A DNA stretch of 64,000 nt from Halomarina litorea (GCF_024227715.1 NZ_CP100448.1:558001-622000); one strand, 5' to 3'. Positions 1 to 9,387 are shown, numbered from the stretch's first letter. Made by a program: numbers and translations. The notes: a model not told the origin generated them from the sequence alone.

Positions 1-84
1 ACGTTCGTGGTGCCTGTCGAGCACCGCCCGCGAGTCGACGTCCTTCCCACACAGGTTACAGCGGTAGTGGTGTTTCCCAGTCAT
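1..84 (-). CDS. C2H2-like zinc-finger microprotein, 5' part only
   Basis: The ATG at 84 opens a frame that runs off the left edge, so only the first 28 residues are visible. They contain C9-x2-C12 followed by H25 and H26, a C2H2-type zinc-binding pattern like those of the tiny zinc-finger proteins common in haloarchaea. Such proteins are usually 40-70 residues, so most of the gene is probably here. It lies upstream of the livF end on the same strand. DNA or protein binding is an inference from the family; no partner is visible. Confidence 0.6.
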   Translation of the reverse strand, partial: MTGKHHYRCNLCGKDVDSRAVLDRHHER

Positions 85-152
85 GGATGTACGTAGTACG
101 TCGGCGGCTATCCACCTCTCGCAGACCGCCACGGGGGCCGACAGGACCGGCC

Positions 153-902
153 CTACTTCCCGAGGTAGAGGTCCCGGATGCGCTCGGAGTCCCGGATGGT
201 GGCGGCGTCCGCCTCGAAGCGGTTCTCGCCCATGTCGAGGACGTACCCCCGGTCCGCGACGGTGAGGGCGGCCTTCACGTTCTGCTCGACGACGAGGACC
301 GCCGTGCCCGCCTTCCGGACCCGGTCGACGTGCTCGAACGTGCGCTCGATGAGTTGCGGGGCCAGTCCCGCCGACGGTTCGTCGATGAGCAGGAGGTCCG
401 GGTCGGGAAGGAGCGCCCGCGCCATCGCGAGCATCTGTCGCTCGCCGCCCGAGAGCGTACTCGCGTCCTGTTCCTGCCGTTCGGCCAGTCGGGGGAAGAG
501 GTCGAACATGGCCTCGCGGCGCGTCTCGGGATCGTCGGCGTGGATGGTCCCGATGTCGAGGTTCTCCGCGACGGTGAGGTTCGGGAAGACGTTCTCCGTC
601 TGCGGGACGTAGGCGACGCCGTTGGCGACCATCTGGTTGGCCGCGAGCGCCGAGAGGTCATGCCCGGCGAGTTCGATGGACCCGCTCCAGAGGGGGAGCT
701 GTTTGAACAGCGCCCGCATGAGCGTGGACTTCCCGGCCCCGTTCGGGCCGAACACCAGCACGATCTCGTCGGGACGCACGTCGAGGTCGACGCCGTAGAG
801 CACCTGCAGGTCGCCGTAGCCCGTCTCGACGCCCCGCGCCGAGAACAGGGCGTCGTCGTAGTTGGGTATCTCCTCGAGGTCCGCCGAGGGGGTCGAACTC
901 AT
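153..902 (-). CDS. livF: Branched-chain amino-acid-type ABC transporter ATPase, LivF-like
   Basis: ATP-binding subunit (249 aa) of a high-affinity importer of the branched-chain amino acid/amide (HAAT) type, working on the inner face of the membrane with LivG. Walker A (GPNGAGKST) lies at residues 52-60, followed by the ABC signature LSGGE and Walker B with LLLIDEP. Length is normal for LivF. Its ATG overlaps the livG stop (ATGA), showing translational coupling. It is the last gene of the livK-H-M-G-F array. The real substrate could be another amino acid, a urea-type amide or a carboxylate; the family alone does not fix it. Confidence 0.9.
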   Translation of the reverse strand: MSSTPSADLEEIPNYDDALFSARGVETGYGDLQVLYGVDLDVRPDEIVLVFGPNGAGKSTLMRALFKQLPLWSGSIELAGHDLSALAANQMVANGVAYVPQTENVFPNLTVAENLDIGTIHADDPETRREAMFDLFPRLAERQEQDASTLSGGERQMLAMARALLPDPDLLLIDEPSAGLAPQLIERTFEHVDRVRKAGTAVLVVEQNVKAALTVADRGYVLDMGENRFEADAATIRDSERIRDLYLGK

Positions 903-1729
903 TCGAACCCCCCGAGGTACGCCTCGACGACCCGTTCGTCCTCCTGTACGACGGAGGGCGGTCCCGTCGCCAGCGTCGCGCCGTTGTGCAATACGACGAC
1001 GCGGTCGCAGTGGTTCATCACGAGGTCCATGTCGTGTTCGATGAGTAGGACGGTGCGGCCCCGGTCGTTGAGTTCGTGGATGCGCTTCAGCAAGTCGTCC
1101 ACGAGCGCCGGGTTGACGCCCGCGACGGGTTCGTCCAGCATCACGAGGTCCGGGTCCATCATCAGCACACGCCCGAGTTCCAGCAGTTTGCGCTGGCCGC
1201 CCGAGAGTCCGCTCGCGTAGTCCTCGGCGAGGTGGTCGAGCGAGAGGAACTCGAGGGTTTCGTCGGCGGTGCGCTGGATTCGCTCCTCCTCCTCGCTCAC
1301 CGTCCCACCTCGGAAGAGCGCTCCCAGCGCGTTCTCGCCGGTCTGGTCCCGCGCGGCGAACGCGAGGTTCTCGCGCACCGTCATCCCCCGAAAAATCTTC
1401 GGCGTCTGGTAGGTTCGTCCCACCCCACGGTCGGCGACGGCGTTCGGCGCGAGGCCCTGTATCTCCTCGCCGTTCAGGACGACGCGCCCCGAATCGGGCG
1501 TGTGGACGCCCGTGATGCAGTCGAACAGCGTAGACTTTCCCGCGCCGTTCGGCCCGATGAGGCCCGTGATGGACCCCCGTTCGACGTCGAACGTCGCGCC
1601 GTCGACGGCGGTGAGGCCGCCGAACGTCTTGACGACGTCCTCGACGGCGAGGAGGGTGTCCCCTGCGTCGCTGGCCGACTCGTCTCCGCTCGTTGTGGAT
1701 TCGCCTCCGGCGTCAGCGTCGGCGCTCAT
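899..1729 (-). CDS. livG: Branched-chain amino-acid-type ABC transporter ATPase, LivG-like
   Basis: Second ATP-binding subunit (276 aa). The frame stays open for another kilobase upstream, but the ATG at 1729 overlaps the livM stop and is followed by an acidic Ser/Asp/Gly-rich leader of about 24 residues and then the ABC domain. Walker A is at about residues 59-67, with LSGGQ and the Walker B MLDEP further on. The short C-terminal helix after Walker B is typical of LivG. Overlaps of 4 nt on both sides place livM, livG and livF on one transcript with coupled translation. Confidence 0.9.
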   Translation of the reverse strand: MSADADAGGESTTSGDESASDAGDTLLAVEDVVKTFGGLTAVDGATFDVERGSITGLIGPNGAGKSTLFDCITGVHTPDSGRVVLNGEEIQGLAPNAVADRGVGRTYQTPKIFRGMTVRENLAFAARDQTGENALGALFRGGTVSEEEERIQRTADETLEFLSLDHLAEDYASGLSGGQRKLLELGRVLMMDPDLVMLDEPVAGVNPALVDDLLKRIHELNDRGRTVLLIEHDMDLVMNHCDRVVVLHNGATLATGPPSVVQEDERVVEAYLGGFE

Positions 1730-2763
1730 TCCTCCTCCCCCATGGCGACGACCTCGTGTTCCTCGCCCAGCAGTCCCTGCGGGCGGTACCGAATGACCAG
1801 TATCAACAGCAGGCCGATGACGGCAAAACGGATGCTGGGGACGAACGAGGGGTGGTCGGGGAGGGGTGCGACGAGACTCTGGAGAATCCCCGCGAGGACG
1901 CCCGGCAGGAGTTCCAGTAGGCCGTCGTAGGCGTTCGTCAGGAACCGGGTCGACTCCCGGAAGAACACGAGCAGGAACGCACCGGCGACGACGCCCTCGT
2001 TCGACGCGACGCCCCCGAGGAGGACGGCGGTCCAGACGAGGAAGGTGACGATGGGGAGGAACTGCTGGGTGACGACGCTCCCGAGGTAGTGGGCGTAGAC
2101 GCCGCCCGCGAGGCCGGCGACGGCCCCGCCGATGGCGAACGACTTGAGTTTCACGCGCGTCGTGTCCTTCCCGAGGGTCCGGGCGGCGTCCTCGCTCTCG
2201 CGGACGCCCTTCAGCAGGCGGCCGAAGGGGGCGTCGGCGAGGCGTTCGACCACGAGGTAGGTGGCGAGGAGCAACCCCGCCGCGAACAGCAGGTAGAACA
2301 CCTGCCAGCCGTCCGCGCCGAGGGTCGTCCGGAGGGGCTTGGGCACGTCGTTCAGGCCGAAGGTGCCCCGCGTCAGCCACGACTCGTTGACGAGGACGTC
2401 GCCGAAGATGCCCGCGAGGGCGAACGTGGCGACGGCGAGGTAGTGACTCCCGAGGCGGACGCTCGTCAGGCCGATGAGCGCCGCCAGCAGACCGCCGACG
2501 AGTGCGGCCCCTGCGATGCTCAGTGGTAAGCCCCACGGCATCGGGAGGCCGAGGCCGACGACGTAGTCCGCGCCCGCTCCCGGCGGGGGCATCGTCAGCA
2601 GGGCGGAGGTGTACGCCCCCGCCGCGAAGAAGGCGACGTGCCCGAAGTTCAACAGGCCGGTGTAGCCGAAGTGGACGTTCAGGCCGATTGCGAGCAGGCC
2701 GTAGATGCAGGCGATGGTGGCGACGGTCACGCCGAACGAGAGCCACCCAGTCAGGAGGGCCAT
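1726..2763 (-). CDS. livM: ABC transporter permease, LivM-like
   Basis: Integral membrane permease (345 aa) with about nine or ten hydrophobic segments. The N-terminal region has the LivM hallmark in which a long helix is followed by LNVHFGYTGLLNFGHVAFF-type sequence. It pairs with LivH to form the translocation pore. Start and stop overlap livH (TGATG) and livG (ATGA). The C-terminus ends in an acidic stretch facing the cytoplasm. Length matches the family. Confidence 0.9.
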   Translation of the reverse strand: MALLTGWLSFGVTVATIACIYGLLAIGLNVHFGYTGLLNFGHVAFFAAGAYTSALLTMPPPGAGADYVVGLGLPMPWGLPLSIAGAALVGGLLAALIGLTSVRLGSHYLAVATFALAGIFGDVLVNESWLTRGTFGLNDVPKPLRTTLGADGWQVFYLLFAAGLLLATYLVVERLADAPFGRLLKGVRESEDAARTLGKDTTRVKLKSFAIGGAVAGLAGGVYAHYLGSVVTQQFLPIVTFLVWTAVLLGGVASNEGVVAGAFLLVFFRESTRFLTNAYDGLLELLPGVLAGILQSLVAPLPDHPSFVPSIRFAVIGLLLILVIRYRPQGLLGEEHEVVAMGEEE

Positions 2764-3647
2764 CAGAGCTCACCCCCGGCGATGCCCTCCGGCTTGAACA
2801 GGAGGACGAGGACGAGGATGGCGAAGGCGTAGCCCATCGTGTAGTCCGCCGAGAGGTAGGCCGTGCCGAGGTTCATCGCGAGGCCGACGACGAACGCGCC
2901 GGCCATCGCGCCGTAGGGCTTGCCGATACCGCCCAGCAACGTCGCGGCGAAGACGACGATGAGGAAGTCCCACCCGACCGTGGGGCGGAAGGGGGCGAAC
3001 AGGATACCATAGAGGATGCCGGCGAGTGCACCCGCCGCCGCCGAGACGAACCACGTCCGCCGGACCACGCTGTCGGTGTCGATACCCGCGACCGTCGCCA
3101 GCGCGCGGTTCCCGCTGGTCGCGCGCATCTTCTTGCCGAGCATCGTCCGCGAGAGCAGCAGGTGGACGGCGAGCATCGTCAGCACCGAGACGACGAGCAC
3201 GCCCGCTTCGAGGGGCGTCATCCCGACGCCCGCGACCTGCACCGGGCGCATCAGCGGGACCGGGAGCTGTTTGGCCTGCACGCCGACGGCCGCCGTCAGC
3301 AGGTTCCGCAGGAGGAACGCCACCCCTATCGAGGTGATGAGCAGAGGGAGTGCGCCCCTGTCCGAGAGCGGGTCGAAGAACGCCCGTGAAACGGCGACAC
3401 CGAGGACGCCGACGACGCCGATGGCGACGAGGGCGGCGAGGGGGAGGGGGAGGGAGACGCCCAGCCCCGCCCCCGCGAGAAAGAGCGTGAGGTAGACGCC
3501 GTAGGTGAGGAACTCGCCGAACGCGAAGTTGATGAAGCGGGTCACGCCGTACGAGAGCGTCAGGCCGACCGCCCCGACGGCGATGACGCTCCCGGTCGTG
3601 AGCCCGTAGATGACCGTCTGGACGAACTGTGTGGGGTCGAACTGCAT
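2763..3647 (-). CDS. livH: ABC transporter permease, LivH-like
   Basis: Second permease subunit (294 aa), almost entirely hydrophobic helices. It has the LivH-type N-terminus (QTVIYGLTTGSVIAVGAVG) and the conserved NFAFGEF segment. The ATG at 3647 is preferred over an in-frame GTG four codons upstream. It starts 33 nt after the end of the binding-protein gene and overlaps livM by one base, consistent with one operon headed by the binding protein. Confidence 0.88.
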   Translation of the reverse strand: MQFDPTQFVQTVIYGLTTGSVIAVGAVGLTLSYGVTRFINFAFGEFLTYGVYLTLFLAGAGLGVSLPLPLAALVAIGVVGVLGVAVSRAFFDPLSDRGALPLLITSIGVAFLLRNLLTAAVGVQAKQLPVPLMRPVQVAGVGMTPLEAGVLVVSVLTMLAVHLLLSRTMLGKKMRATSGNRALATVAGIDTDSVVRRTWFVSAAAGALAGILYGILFAPFRPTVGWDFLIVVFAATLLGGIGKPYGAMAGAFVVGLAMNLGTAYLSADYTMGYAFAILVLVLLFKPEGIAGGEL

Positions 3648-3680
3648 TGGAGAGAACACGGAGATGGCGGGTGTGAGGTA

Positions 3681-5012
3681 CTACGTGAGCTGGTCGGCGG
3701 GGAGGACCGCCACCTGCTCCCAGGCGTTGCTGTCGGACTTCATGACTGCGAACGGCGACTGGATGTCGCCCACGTCGTCGAAGTCGATGGGGCCGACGAG
3801 ACCCTCGTAGTTCACGTCGGTGCCCTCCCGGATGGCGGCCGCGCCGTCGGCGTACGTCGTCACCGTCTGCTCGGGCGGGTTCGCGACTTCGGGGATGTGC
3901 GGCGCGAGGTTCGACCCCGTGAAGTCCTCACCCGCCTGTGCGGTGGCGGTCATCGCGAGGCCCATCACGACCATCGCGTCGTAGGTGTTCTTCGCGAACA
4001 GGCCCGGTTCGGAGCCGTCGTTGGCCTCCTTGTACGCCGAGACGAACTCCTCGACGCGCCCGGACTCGGCGGCATCGGGGTTGTCGGCCTCCTGCAGGCC
4101 GAGGATGCCCTGCGTCACCTTCTCGGAGGTCTGTTCGAGGAAGTCCTGATTGGTCTGGTCCTGCGTGACGAACCAGTTGCCCTCGTAGCCCGCCTGGAAC
4201 GCCGCCTGCATGATCTTCACCGAGTCCTCGGGCGAGGCGACGAGCGTGATTATCTCGGGGTCGCTGTCGAGCATCGTCTGGACCTCCGACTGGTAGGCCG
4301 CCTTCCCCGTCTTGAAGTCGAGGGACTCCGTGATGGTCCCGCCGAACTCCTCGAAGGAGGAGGAGATGGGCTGCTTGAACGACTGGAGGGCCTGCGCGTT
4401 GCCGACCATGAGGCCCATCTGCTCGTAGGACTGCACCGTGTTGAACTCCTTCTGCCGGGCGGCCTTCGCGATGGCCCGCCCCCCGAGGGTGTCGGAGGGG
4501 ACGGTCCGGAAGATGTACTCGCCGCCCACGTCGTTGAGTGCCGTCGTCCCCGCCGTGGGGGAGACGACGGGCACCTGGTTCTCCCGGAAGAAGTCCGAGA
4601 CCGCAGAGAACGTGAGACTCGTCGGGCCGATGATGCCCGCCACACCGTCGACGTTGACGAGTTTCTTCGCCGCCGAGAGCGAGGCGTCCGGCGACGCCTC
4701 GGTGTCGCCCTGCACGAGCGACACCTGCTCGCCCCCGATACCGCCGTCGTCGTTGATCTCCTGAGCGACGAGTCGCGCGACGGGGAGGACGTTCTCGCCC
4801 ACCCACGCGTACTCGCCGGAGAACGGGACGAGGACGCCGAGTTTCAGCGACCCGGAGCCGCCGCCACCGCCACTGCCGTTTCCACCGCCACCACCGCCTC
4901 CGCCGTTCCCGTCACTGTCGTTGCCGTCACCGTCGTCGCCGGTACAGCCGGCGAGCGCCGCCACCGTCGCGGCCCCCGTCGCCTGCAGAAACCGGCGTCT
5001 GCGGACGTTCAT
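3681..5012 (-). CDS. livK: ABC transporter substrate-binding lipoprotein, LivK-like
   Basis: Extracytoplasmic ligand-binding protein (443 aa) of the periplasmic-binding-protein type 1 family (LivK/urea/amide type). Residues 4-7 form a twin-arginine run and residues 20-23 a lipobox (LAGC), so it should leave through Tat and be anchored by Cys23. A Gly/Ser/Asp-rich linker of about 30 residues follows, then the binding domain beginning with LKLGVLVPFSGEYA. The start at 5012 is fixed by the export signal; the open frame continues upstream without coding sense. A TATA-like box lies 25 nt upstream. The high abundance expected of a binding protein fits its first position in the operon. Confidence 0.9.
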   Translation of the reverse strand: MNVRRRRFLQATGAATVAALAGCTGDDGDGNDSDGNGGGGGGGGNGSGGGGGSGSLKLGVLVPFSGEYAWVGENVLPVARLVAQEINDDGGIGGEQVSLVQGDTEASPDASLSAAKKLVNVDGVAGIIGPTSLTFSAVSDFFRENQVPVVSPTAGTTALNDVGGEYIFRTVPSDTLGGRAIAKAARQKEFNTVQSYEQMGLMVGNAQALQSFKQPISSSFEEFGGTITESLDFKTGKAAYQSEVQTMLDSDPEIITLVASPEDSVKIMQAAFQAGYEGNWFVTQDQTNQDFLEQTSEKVTQGILGLQEADNPDAAESGRVEEFVSAYKEANDGSEPGLFAKNTYDAMVVMGLAMTATAQAGEDFTGSNLAPHIPEVANPPEQTVTTYADGAAAIREGTDVNYEGLVGPIDFDDVGDIQSPFAVMKSDSNAWEQVAVLPADQLT

Positions 5013-5036
5013 GGCCTCTTCTCTCCTGCGTGGGGG

Positions 5037-5045
5037 CTTAAAACT
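5037..5045 (-). promoter_or_regulatory. TATA-like box of the liv operon
   Basis: Minus-strand AGTTTTAAG lies 25 nt before the livK ATG, in a short AT-rich stretch between the SDR gene and livK. This spacing is what a leaderless or near-leaderless archaeal transcript needs, and it suggests the liv genes do not depend on read-through from the SDR gene. An AGGAGAG stretch also sits just before the ATG and might serve as a ribosome site on longer transcripts. Confidence 0.5.
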
Positions 5046-5086
5046 GTAGAAAGAAACGGTACTTGACAACAGGTGCCGCTCGCCCG

Positions 5087-5842
5087 TTAGATGTCGCGCC
5101 CGCCGTCGACTTCGAGGGCGGTGCCCGTAATCATCGACGCCTCGTCGCTGGCGAGGAAGGCCGCCGCCTGTGCGATGTCCATCGGGTCGGCCAGTCGCCC
5201 GAGGGGGATGGTGTCGGCGATGTCGTCCATCGAGAGGCCCTCGCTCGTGAACTCGGGGAGCATCTCGGTGTCCGTCGCCACCGGGCAGATGGCGTTCACC
5301 CGGACGCCGTCGCCCGCGAGTTCCGAGGCGAGTTGCTTCGTGAGGGTAATCATCCCGCCCTTGGAGGCGGCGTACGCCGAGAGGCCGGTCCGTGGTCGGA
5401 TGCCGGACGTGGAGGCGGTGTTGAGGACGACGCCGTCCTCGGACTCCCGGAGGTGCGGGACGGCGCACTTGGTGCCGAGAAACGCCGACTTGAGGTTCAC
5501 GTCGAGCACCCGGTCCCACGTCCCCTCGTCGACGTCCTCGACGGGCGTGGAGGCCATCGGGACTCCGGCGTTGTTGTGCAACACGTCGAGTCCGCCCCAC
5601 GTTTCGACCGCCTCAGCGACGAACCCCTCGACCGCCTCGGCGTCGGAGACGTCCGCCGCGACGGCGATGGCGTCCCCACCAGCCGATTCGATGCGTTCGA
5701 CCGTCTCCTCGGCGGCCTCGGCGTCGAGGTCGACGACGGTGACCGACGCGCCGCGTTCCGCGAACAGTTCTGCCGTCGCGCGACCCATCCCGGCCCCCGC
5801 GCCGGTGATTACTGCGGATTTCCCGTCGAGTGCTCCGGTCAT
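5087..5842 (-). CDS. Short-chain dehydrogenase/reductase, FabG-like
   Basis: Classical SDR (251 aa) that oxidises or reduces an alcohol/ketone with NAD(P). The cofactor loop TGAGAGMG is at residues 13-20, an NNAG motif follows in the middle, and the catalytic YAASK lies near residue 156. The acidic residue in VVDLDAE after the second strand suggests NAD rather than NADP preference. The C-terminus GTALEVDGG is standard. It sits 74 nt upstream of livK on the same strand, so the product may belong to the same catabolic theme, but the substrate cannot be read from sequence. Confidence 0.88.
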   Translation of the reverse strand: MTGALDGKSAVITGAGAGMGRATAELFAERGASVTVVDLDAEAAEETVERIESAGGDAIAVAADVSDAEAVEGFVAEAVETWGGLDVLHNNAGVPMASTPVEDVDEGTWDRVLDVNLKSAFLGTKCAVPHLRESEDGVVLNTASTSGIRPRTGLSAYAASKGGMITLTKQLASELAGDGVRVNAICPVATDTEMLPEFTSEGLSMDDIADTIPLGRLADPMDIAQAAAFLASDEASMITGTALEVDGGRDI

Positions 5843-6001
5843 ACCCCTCGCTGGCGTGGGGGTGGGGAAAACAGTTCGGTCGCGTCGGTCGCGTCGGGGA
5901 CCGAGGACGCTACTGGGAGACGGGACGCGACCGTCTCCCAGAAGGCCGAGTCGAGGGGGTCGAAGTCGGCGCGCCGCCGGTCGGTATCTGCCCGGTCGCG
6001 T

Positions 6002-6304
6002 TCAGTCGTCACCGACGGAGAACTCGGCGACCGTCGACTTCGACGACGGGGTGGTACCGACGAGTCGGTCGCGTACGCCCGAACGCAGGTAGGCGAGCAA
6101 CGCCCACATCAGACAGCCCAGCCCGGCACCCGCGGCCGGATACACCATCCCCATCGAACCGAACATCAGCGCCTTCACCAAGAGTCCTACCGTGGTCAAC
6201 CCCGTCGTCGCCAACGGGACGTGTGCGTGTCGGTCGCGAATCGTCGGGAGGACCGAGACCGTCAGAACGAGCGTCACTGCCGTGATGATGTACTCTTGCC
6301 ACAT
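6002..6304 (-). CDS. Small membrane protein, unrecognised
   Basis: A 100-residue protein with three hydrophobic segments (roughly residues 5-22, 34-50 and 52-73) and a charged, Ser/Thr-rich tail ending in acidic residues. The start at 6304 is chosen because the membrane segment begins right after it; upstream the frame is arginine-rich and not protein-like. A TATATA-containing AT-rich stretch at 6386-6397 lies about 80 nt upstream. I do not recognise a family, and the neighbours (SDR, aldehyde dehydrogenase) give no clear hint. Confidence 0.6.
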   Translation of the reverse strand: MWQEYIITAVTLVLTVSVLPTIRDRHAHVPLATTGLTTVGLLVKALMFGSMGMVYPAAGAGLGCLMWALLAYLRSGVRDRLVGTTPSSKSTVAEFSVGDD

Positions 6305-6554
6305 TGATATCGAACCTCGCTGCACCCAGATACCACCGAACCGAGAGGAAGCGAAACCGGGCCGCGATACCTCGACTCGGCACCAGAAGTATATAATTGT
6401 TGAGTTGTACGTCCGTGAACGATAGGATGTCTCACGGGACGCGGAGACACGGACCACGCGGACCGCTGGTCCGTCCGCGGCACGCGTCTCACTCGCCGGC
6501 TCCACCCCCGTCGTCGCGACGGGCCGTCGCGGGGAACGCCCCCGACTTCCCCGC

Positions 6555-8027
6555 TCACGCACCCGGCAGGTCCGACCCGCCCTGTTCGAGGTTGACGGCG
6601 ACGTTCTTCGTCTGAAGGTAGGAGTCAAGCGCCGCCAGTCCCTTCTCGCGGCCGATGCCCGAGTGCTTGTACCCGCCGAAGGGCGTCTGGTTGGTGTCGC
6701 CGAACCACTTGTTGACGTAGACGTTGCCGGCCTCCAGCCGACGAGTCGCGTTCATCGCCCGCCTGACGTCCTGCGTGAACACGCCCGCGACGAGGCCGTA
6801 CTGCACGTCGTTGGCGAGTTCGATGGGGTCCTCGTCGTCGCCGTAGGGGATGACCGCCAGCACCGGCCCGAACACCTCCTCCTGTGCGATGCGCATGTCG
6901 TTCTCGACGTCGGTGAACACCGTCGGTTCGACGAAGTAGCCCTCGTCCATCCCGTCGGGGACGCCGCCGCCCGTCGCCAGCGTCGCACCCTCGCGTTCAC
7001 CCACGTCGACGTAGTCGAGGACCTTCTCCTGGTGGTCGGCGTGGTTCAGCGGACCCATGTCGGGGTCCTCGCTCCCCGGTCCCAACTGGTAGGACTCGGC
7101 GGCGGCGACGATGCCCTCCACGAACTCCTCGTACACCGACTCGTGGACGATGGCGCGGTCGGCGGCCGAGCAGATCTGCCCCGCGTTGGTGAAGATGCCC
7201 GTGTCCACCCACTCGACCGCCTCCTCGACGTCGGCGTCGGGGTAGACGATCGCGGGGTTCTTCCCGCCGAGCTCGAGCGTGACGGGCGTAATCGTGTCTG
7301 CGGCGGCCTTCATCACCGCCTGACCGGTCGGCACCGACCCGGTGAACGTGACGGTGTCGACGCCCTCGTGACCCGTCAGCGCCGCGCCCGGTTCGCCGCC
7401 GCCGGTGACGACGTTCACCGCGCCCGCGGGGACGCCCGCCTCGTGGCAGAGTTCGGCGAGGCGGAGGGCGGAGAGGGGCGTCGTCGGCGCGGGTTTCACG
7501 ACGACGCTGTTCCCGGCGACGAGAGCGGGGGCGACCCCCCGCGCGAACAGGTTCCCGGGGAAGTTCCACGGGAGTATCTGCGCGCTCACACCGTACGGCT
7601 CCCGGACGGTGTAGTCGACCTGTCCCGTCCCGACCGGGACGGAGGTCCCCTCCAGTTTGTCGGCGGCCCCCGCATAGTACGCGAAGTAGCGCGCGGCGCT
7701 CTCGACGTCGCTCCGCGCCTGCGAGAGGGGTTTCCCCTGATCGAGACACTCCAGTTCGGCGAGGTCCTCGACGTTCTCGCGGACCAACTCCGCGACGCGC
7801 CGGACCGTCTCGCCGCGTTCGACGGGGTCGGTGTCGCGCCACGCGGGGGAGGCCTCGCGGGCGACGGCGACGGCGGCGTCCACGTCCTCGGCGGTGCCCG
7901 CCGCCACCTCCGCGATGGCCTCGCCCGTCGCCGGGTCGCGGGTGGTCAGGTACTCGCCGTCCGCCGGAGGGCGGCGCTCGCCGTCGACCAGCAAGTCGTG
8001 GCGGTCGGTCGCGGACTGGTGGCTCAT
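6555..8027 (-). CDS. NAD(P)-dependent aldehyde dehydrogenase
   Basis: Aldehyde dehydrogenase superfamily member (490 aa) oxidising an aldehyde to the acid. Visible landmarks are the PWNFPG segment, the general-base Glu in ELGGKNP, and the catalytic Cys in NAGQICSA. The C-terminus has the KHSGIGREKG pattern typical of betaine-aldehyde/succinate-semialdehyde type enzymes. The ATG at 8027 has a TATA box (AGCTATAC) 26 nt upstream, so I reject a 23-residue upstream extension. Candidate substrates include the aldehyde from the diol dehydratase encoded 12 kb away or betaine aldehyde; neither is proven. Confidence 0.9.
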   Translation of the reverse strand: MSHQSATDRHDLLVDGERRPPADGEYLTTRDPATGEAIAEVAAGTAEDVDAAVAVAREASPAWRDTDPVERGETVRRVAELVRENVEDLAELECLDQGKPLSQARSDVESAARYFAYYAGAADKLEGTSVPVGTGQVDYTVREPYGVSAQILPWNFPGNLFARGVAPALVAGNSVVVKPAPTTPLSALRLAELCHEAGVPAGAVNVVTGGGEPGAALTGHEGVDTVTFTGSVPTGQAVMKAAADTITPVTLELGGKNPAIVYPDADVEEAVEWVDTGIFTNAGQICSAADRAIVHESVYEEFVEGIVAAAESYQLGPGSEDPDMGPLNHADHQEKVLDYVDVGEREGATLATGGGVPDGMDEGYFVEPTVFTDVENDMRIAQEEVFGPVLAVIPYGDDEDPIELANDVQYGLVAGVFTQDVRRAMNATRRLEAGNVYVNKWFGDTNQTPFGGYKHSGIGREKGLAALDSYLQTKNVAVNLEQGGSDLPGA

Positions 8028-8052
8028 GTCCGTGTGGTGTGTGACCGCACCT

Positions 8053-8059
8053 GTATAGC
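8053..8059 (-). promoter_or_regulatory. TATA box of the aldehyde dehydrogenase gene
   Basis: Minus-strand GCTATAC lies 26 nt before the ATG at 8027, matching leaderless archaeal promoter spacing. It decides the start codon against a longer reading that would put the promoter inside the coding sequence. Confidence 0.5.
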
Positions 8060-8124
8060 TTACTACCGCGGCGAACTCCTCGCCCACGACACCCATCCGG
8101 GTCCCTCGACCGGCGGCCGTCGCG

Positions 8125-9387
8125 TCAGTCGTCGGCCGCCGCGTCGGTCACGCCCGTCGCCTCGGCGAGCAAGTCGAGGTAGTCGTGCGCGAGTCGGGGG
8201 AGCAAGAACCGCTCACGGACCCGCTCCCGACCGTTCTCGCCCATCTCGGTGCGGCGCTCGTCGTCGGTCAGGAGAGTCCGCACCCGGTCGGCCGCCGTCT
8301 CGATGTCCTCGGGTTCGACGAGGAAGCCGCACTCACCGTCGGCCACCTGCAGGGGGATGCCGCCGACGTTCGACCCGACGACGGGCGTTCGCTTCCAGAG
8401 CGCCTCGGAGACGGTCAGCGCGAACCCCTCGCGCAGGGACTTCTGGAGGACCACGCTTGCCTCCCTCTGGAGGACGTTCACGGCGACGTCCGAGAGGTCG
8501 GTGAGGAGGGTGACGCCCGCGTCCGCCTCCGCCGCCGCGACGACCCGGTCGTACACCGCCTGCCCCTCGGGGTCGTCGTCGGCCATCCCGCCAGCGAGGA
8601 CGAGGTGGGCGTCGAGTACGCTCTCGGTCACCCGCCGGTGGGTCCGCAAGACGCCAATGGGGTCCTTCCACGGGTCGAACCGCGACACCTGCGTCACCAC
8701 GGGAACCTCTGGGTCGAAGAGGACGGTGGGGAGTTCCCCGCGAACCGCGTCGACGTCCGCCGGGTCCAGTTCCCGGTTCTTGTCGGTCAGCGGGTCGATG
8801 GCGGGGTGGATGACCGTCTTCGGGACGCCCTCGACGCCCCGACCGTACTGCTCCCTGCTGAAGACGGCGTGGTCGATCCGCTCGACGTAGGGTTCGAGGG
8901 CGTCGAGGACCGCCGGGTTCGCGTCGGTGAGGTCGATGTGACACCGCCAGACGAGCGTCGCTTCGGGGAACCGCTCGCGGAGTCCCTCGACCATCCCCAG
9001 CGGTTGCGGGTCGTGGAGGACGACGACGTCGTACTCGTCCATCGCGTCGGCGTTGCGCTCGTTCACGTCCCGGTAGGTCCGCCACATCTCGTCGGTGAAC
9101 GGCGCGTCGTCGCCCTGCAGGCCGTTGTGGATGGCCTTCGTCACATCGAAGAACGGTCCGTCGGCGTCCATGACCAGCCAGTCGGTCGGGACGCCGAGGT
9201 CGTTCAACAGGGGGACCAGCGAGCGCAGGAGTTCGACGACCCCGCCGCCCGCCGCCGTCGAGTTGACGTGGGCCACCCGCCGGTCTTCGAGGGCCGCCGC
9301 CCGAGAACGCATCCGAGTCAGTCTGTCCTCCGCGACGAACTCGGCGTACGCCGCCATCGACCGGGCGTTTGTCGCCGGTGTCTGCAT
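8125..9387 (-). CDS. treT: GT4-family glycosyltransferase, trehalose synthase (TreT)-like
   Basis: Glycosyltransferase of GT-B fold (420 aa). The N-terminal half resembles TreT, the enzyme that joins a nucleotide-glucose to glucose to give trehalose in one step: it has the early AAGGGVVELL loop, the HDPQPLG motif and WRCHIDL. The C-terminal half has QVSRFDPWKDP and the GT4 E-x7-E motif (EGFALTVSE) near residue 322. Together with otsA at 39.5 kb the window offers two routes toward trehalose, a common haloarchaeal osmolyte. A related donor or acceptor specificity cannot be excluded. Confidence 0.75.
   Translation of the reverse strand: MQTPATNARSMAAYAEFVAEDRLTRMRSRAAALEDRRVAHVNSTAAGGGVVELLRSLVPLLNDLGVPTDWLVMDADGPFFDVTKAIHNGLQGDDAPFTDEMWRTYRDVNERNADAMDEYDVVVLHDPQPLGMVEGLRERFPEATLVWRCHIDLTDANPAVLDALEPYVERIDHAVFSREQYGRGVEGVPKTVIHPAIDPLTDKNRELDPADVDAVRGELPTVLFDPEVPVVTQVSRFDPWKDPIGVLRTHRRVTESVLDAHLVLAGGMADDDPEGQAVYDRVVAAAEADAGVTLLTDLSDVAVNVLQREASVVLQKSLREGFALTVSEALWKRTPVVGSNVGGIPLQVADGECGFLVEPEDIETAADRVRTLLTDDERRTEMGENGRERVRERFLLPRLAHDYLDLLAEATGVTDAAADD

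Noticed and set aside
1730-2773. Long N-terminal extension of LivG through livM
   Set aside because: The frame overlaps the real livM gene, and LivG has a natural start at 1729 coupled to the livM stop.
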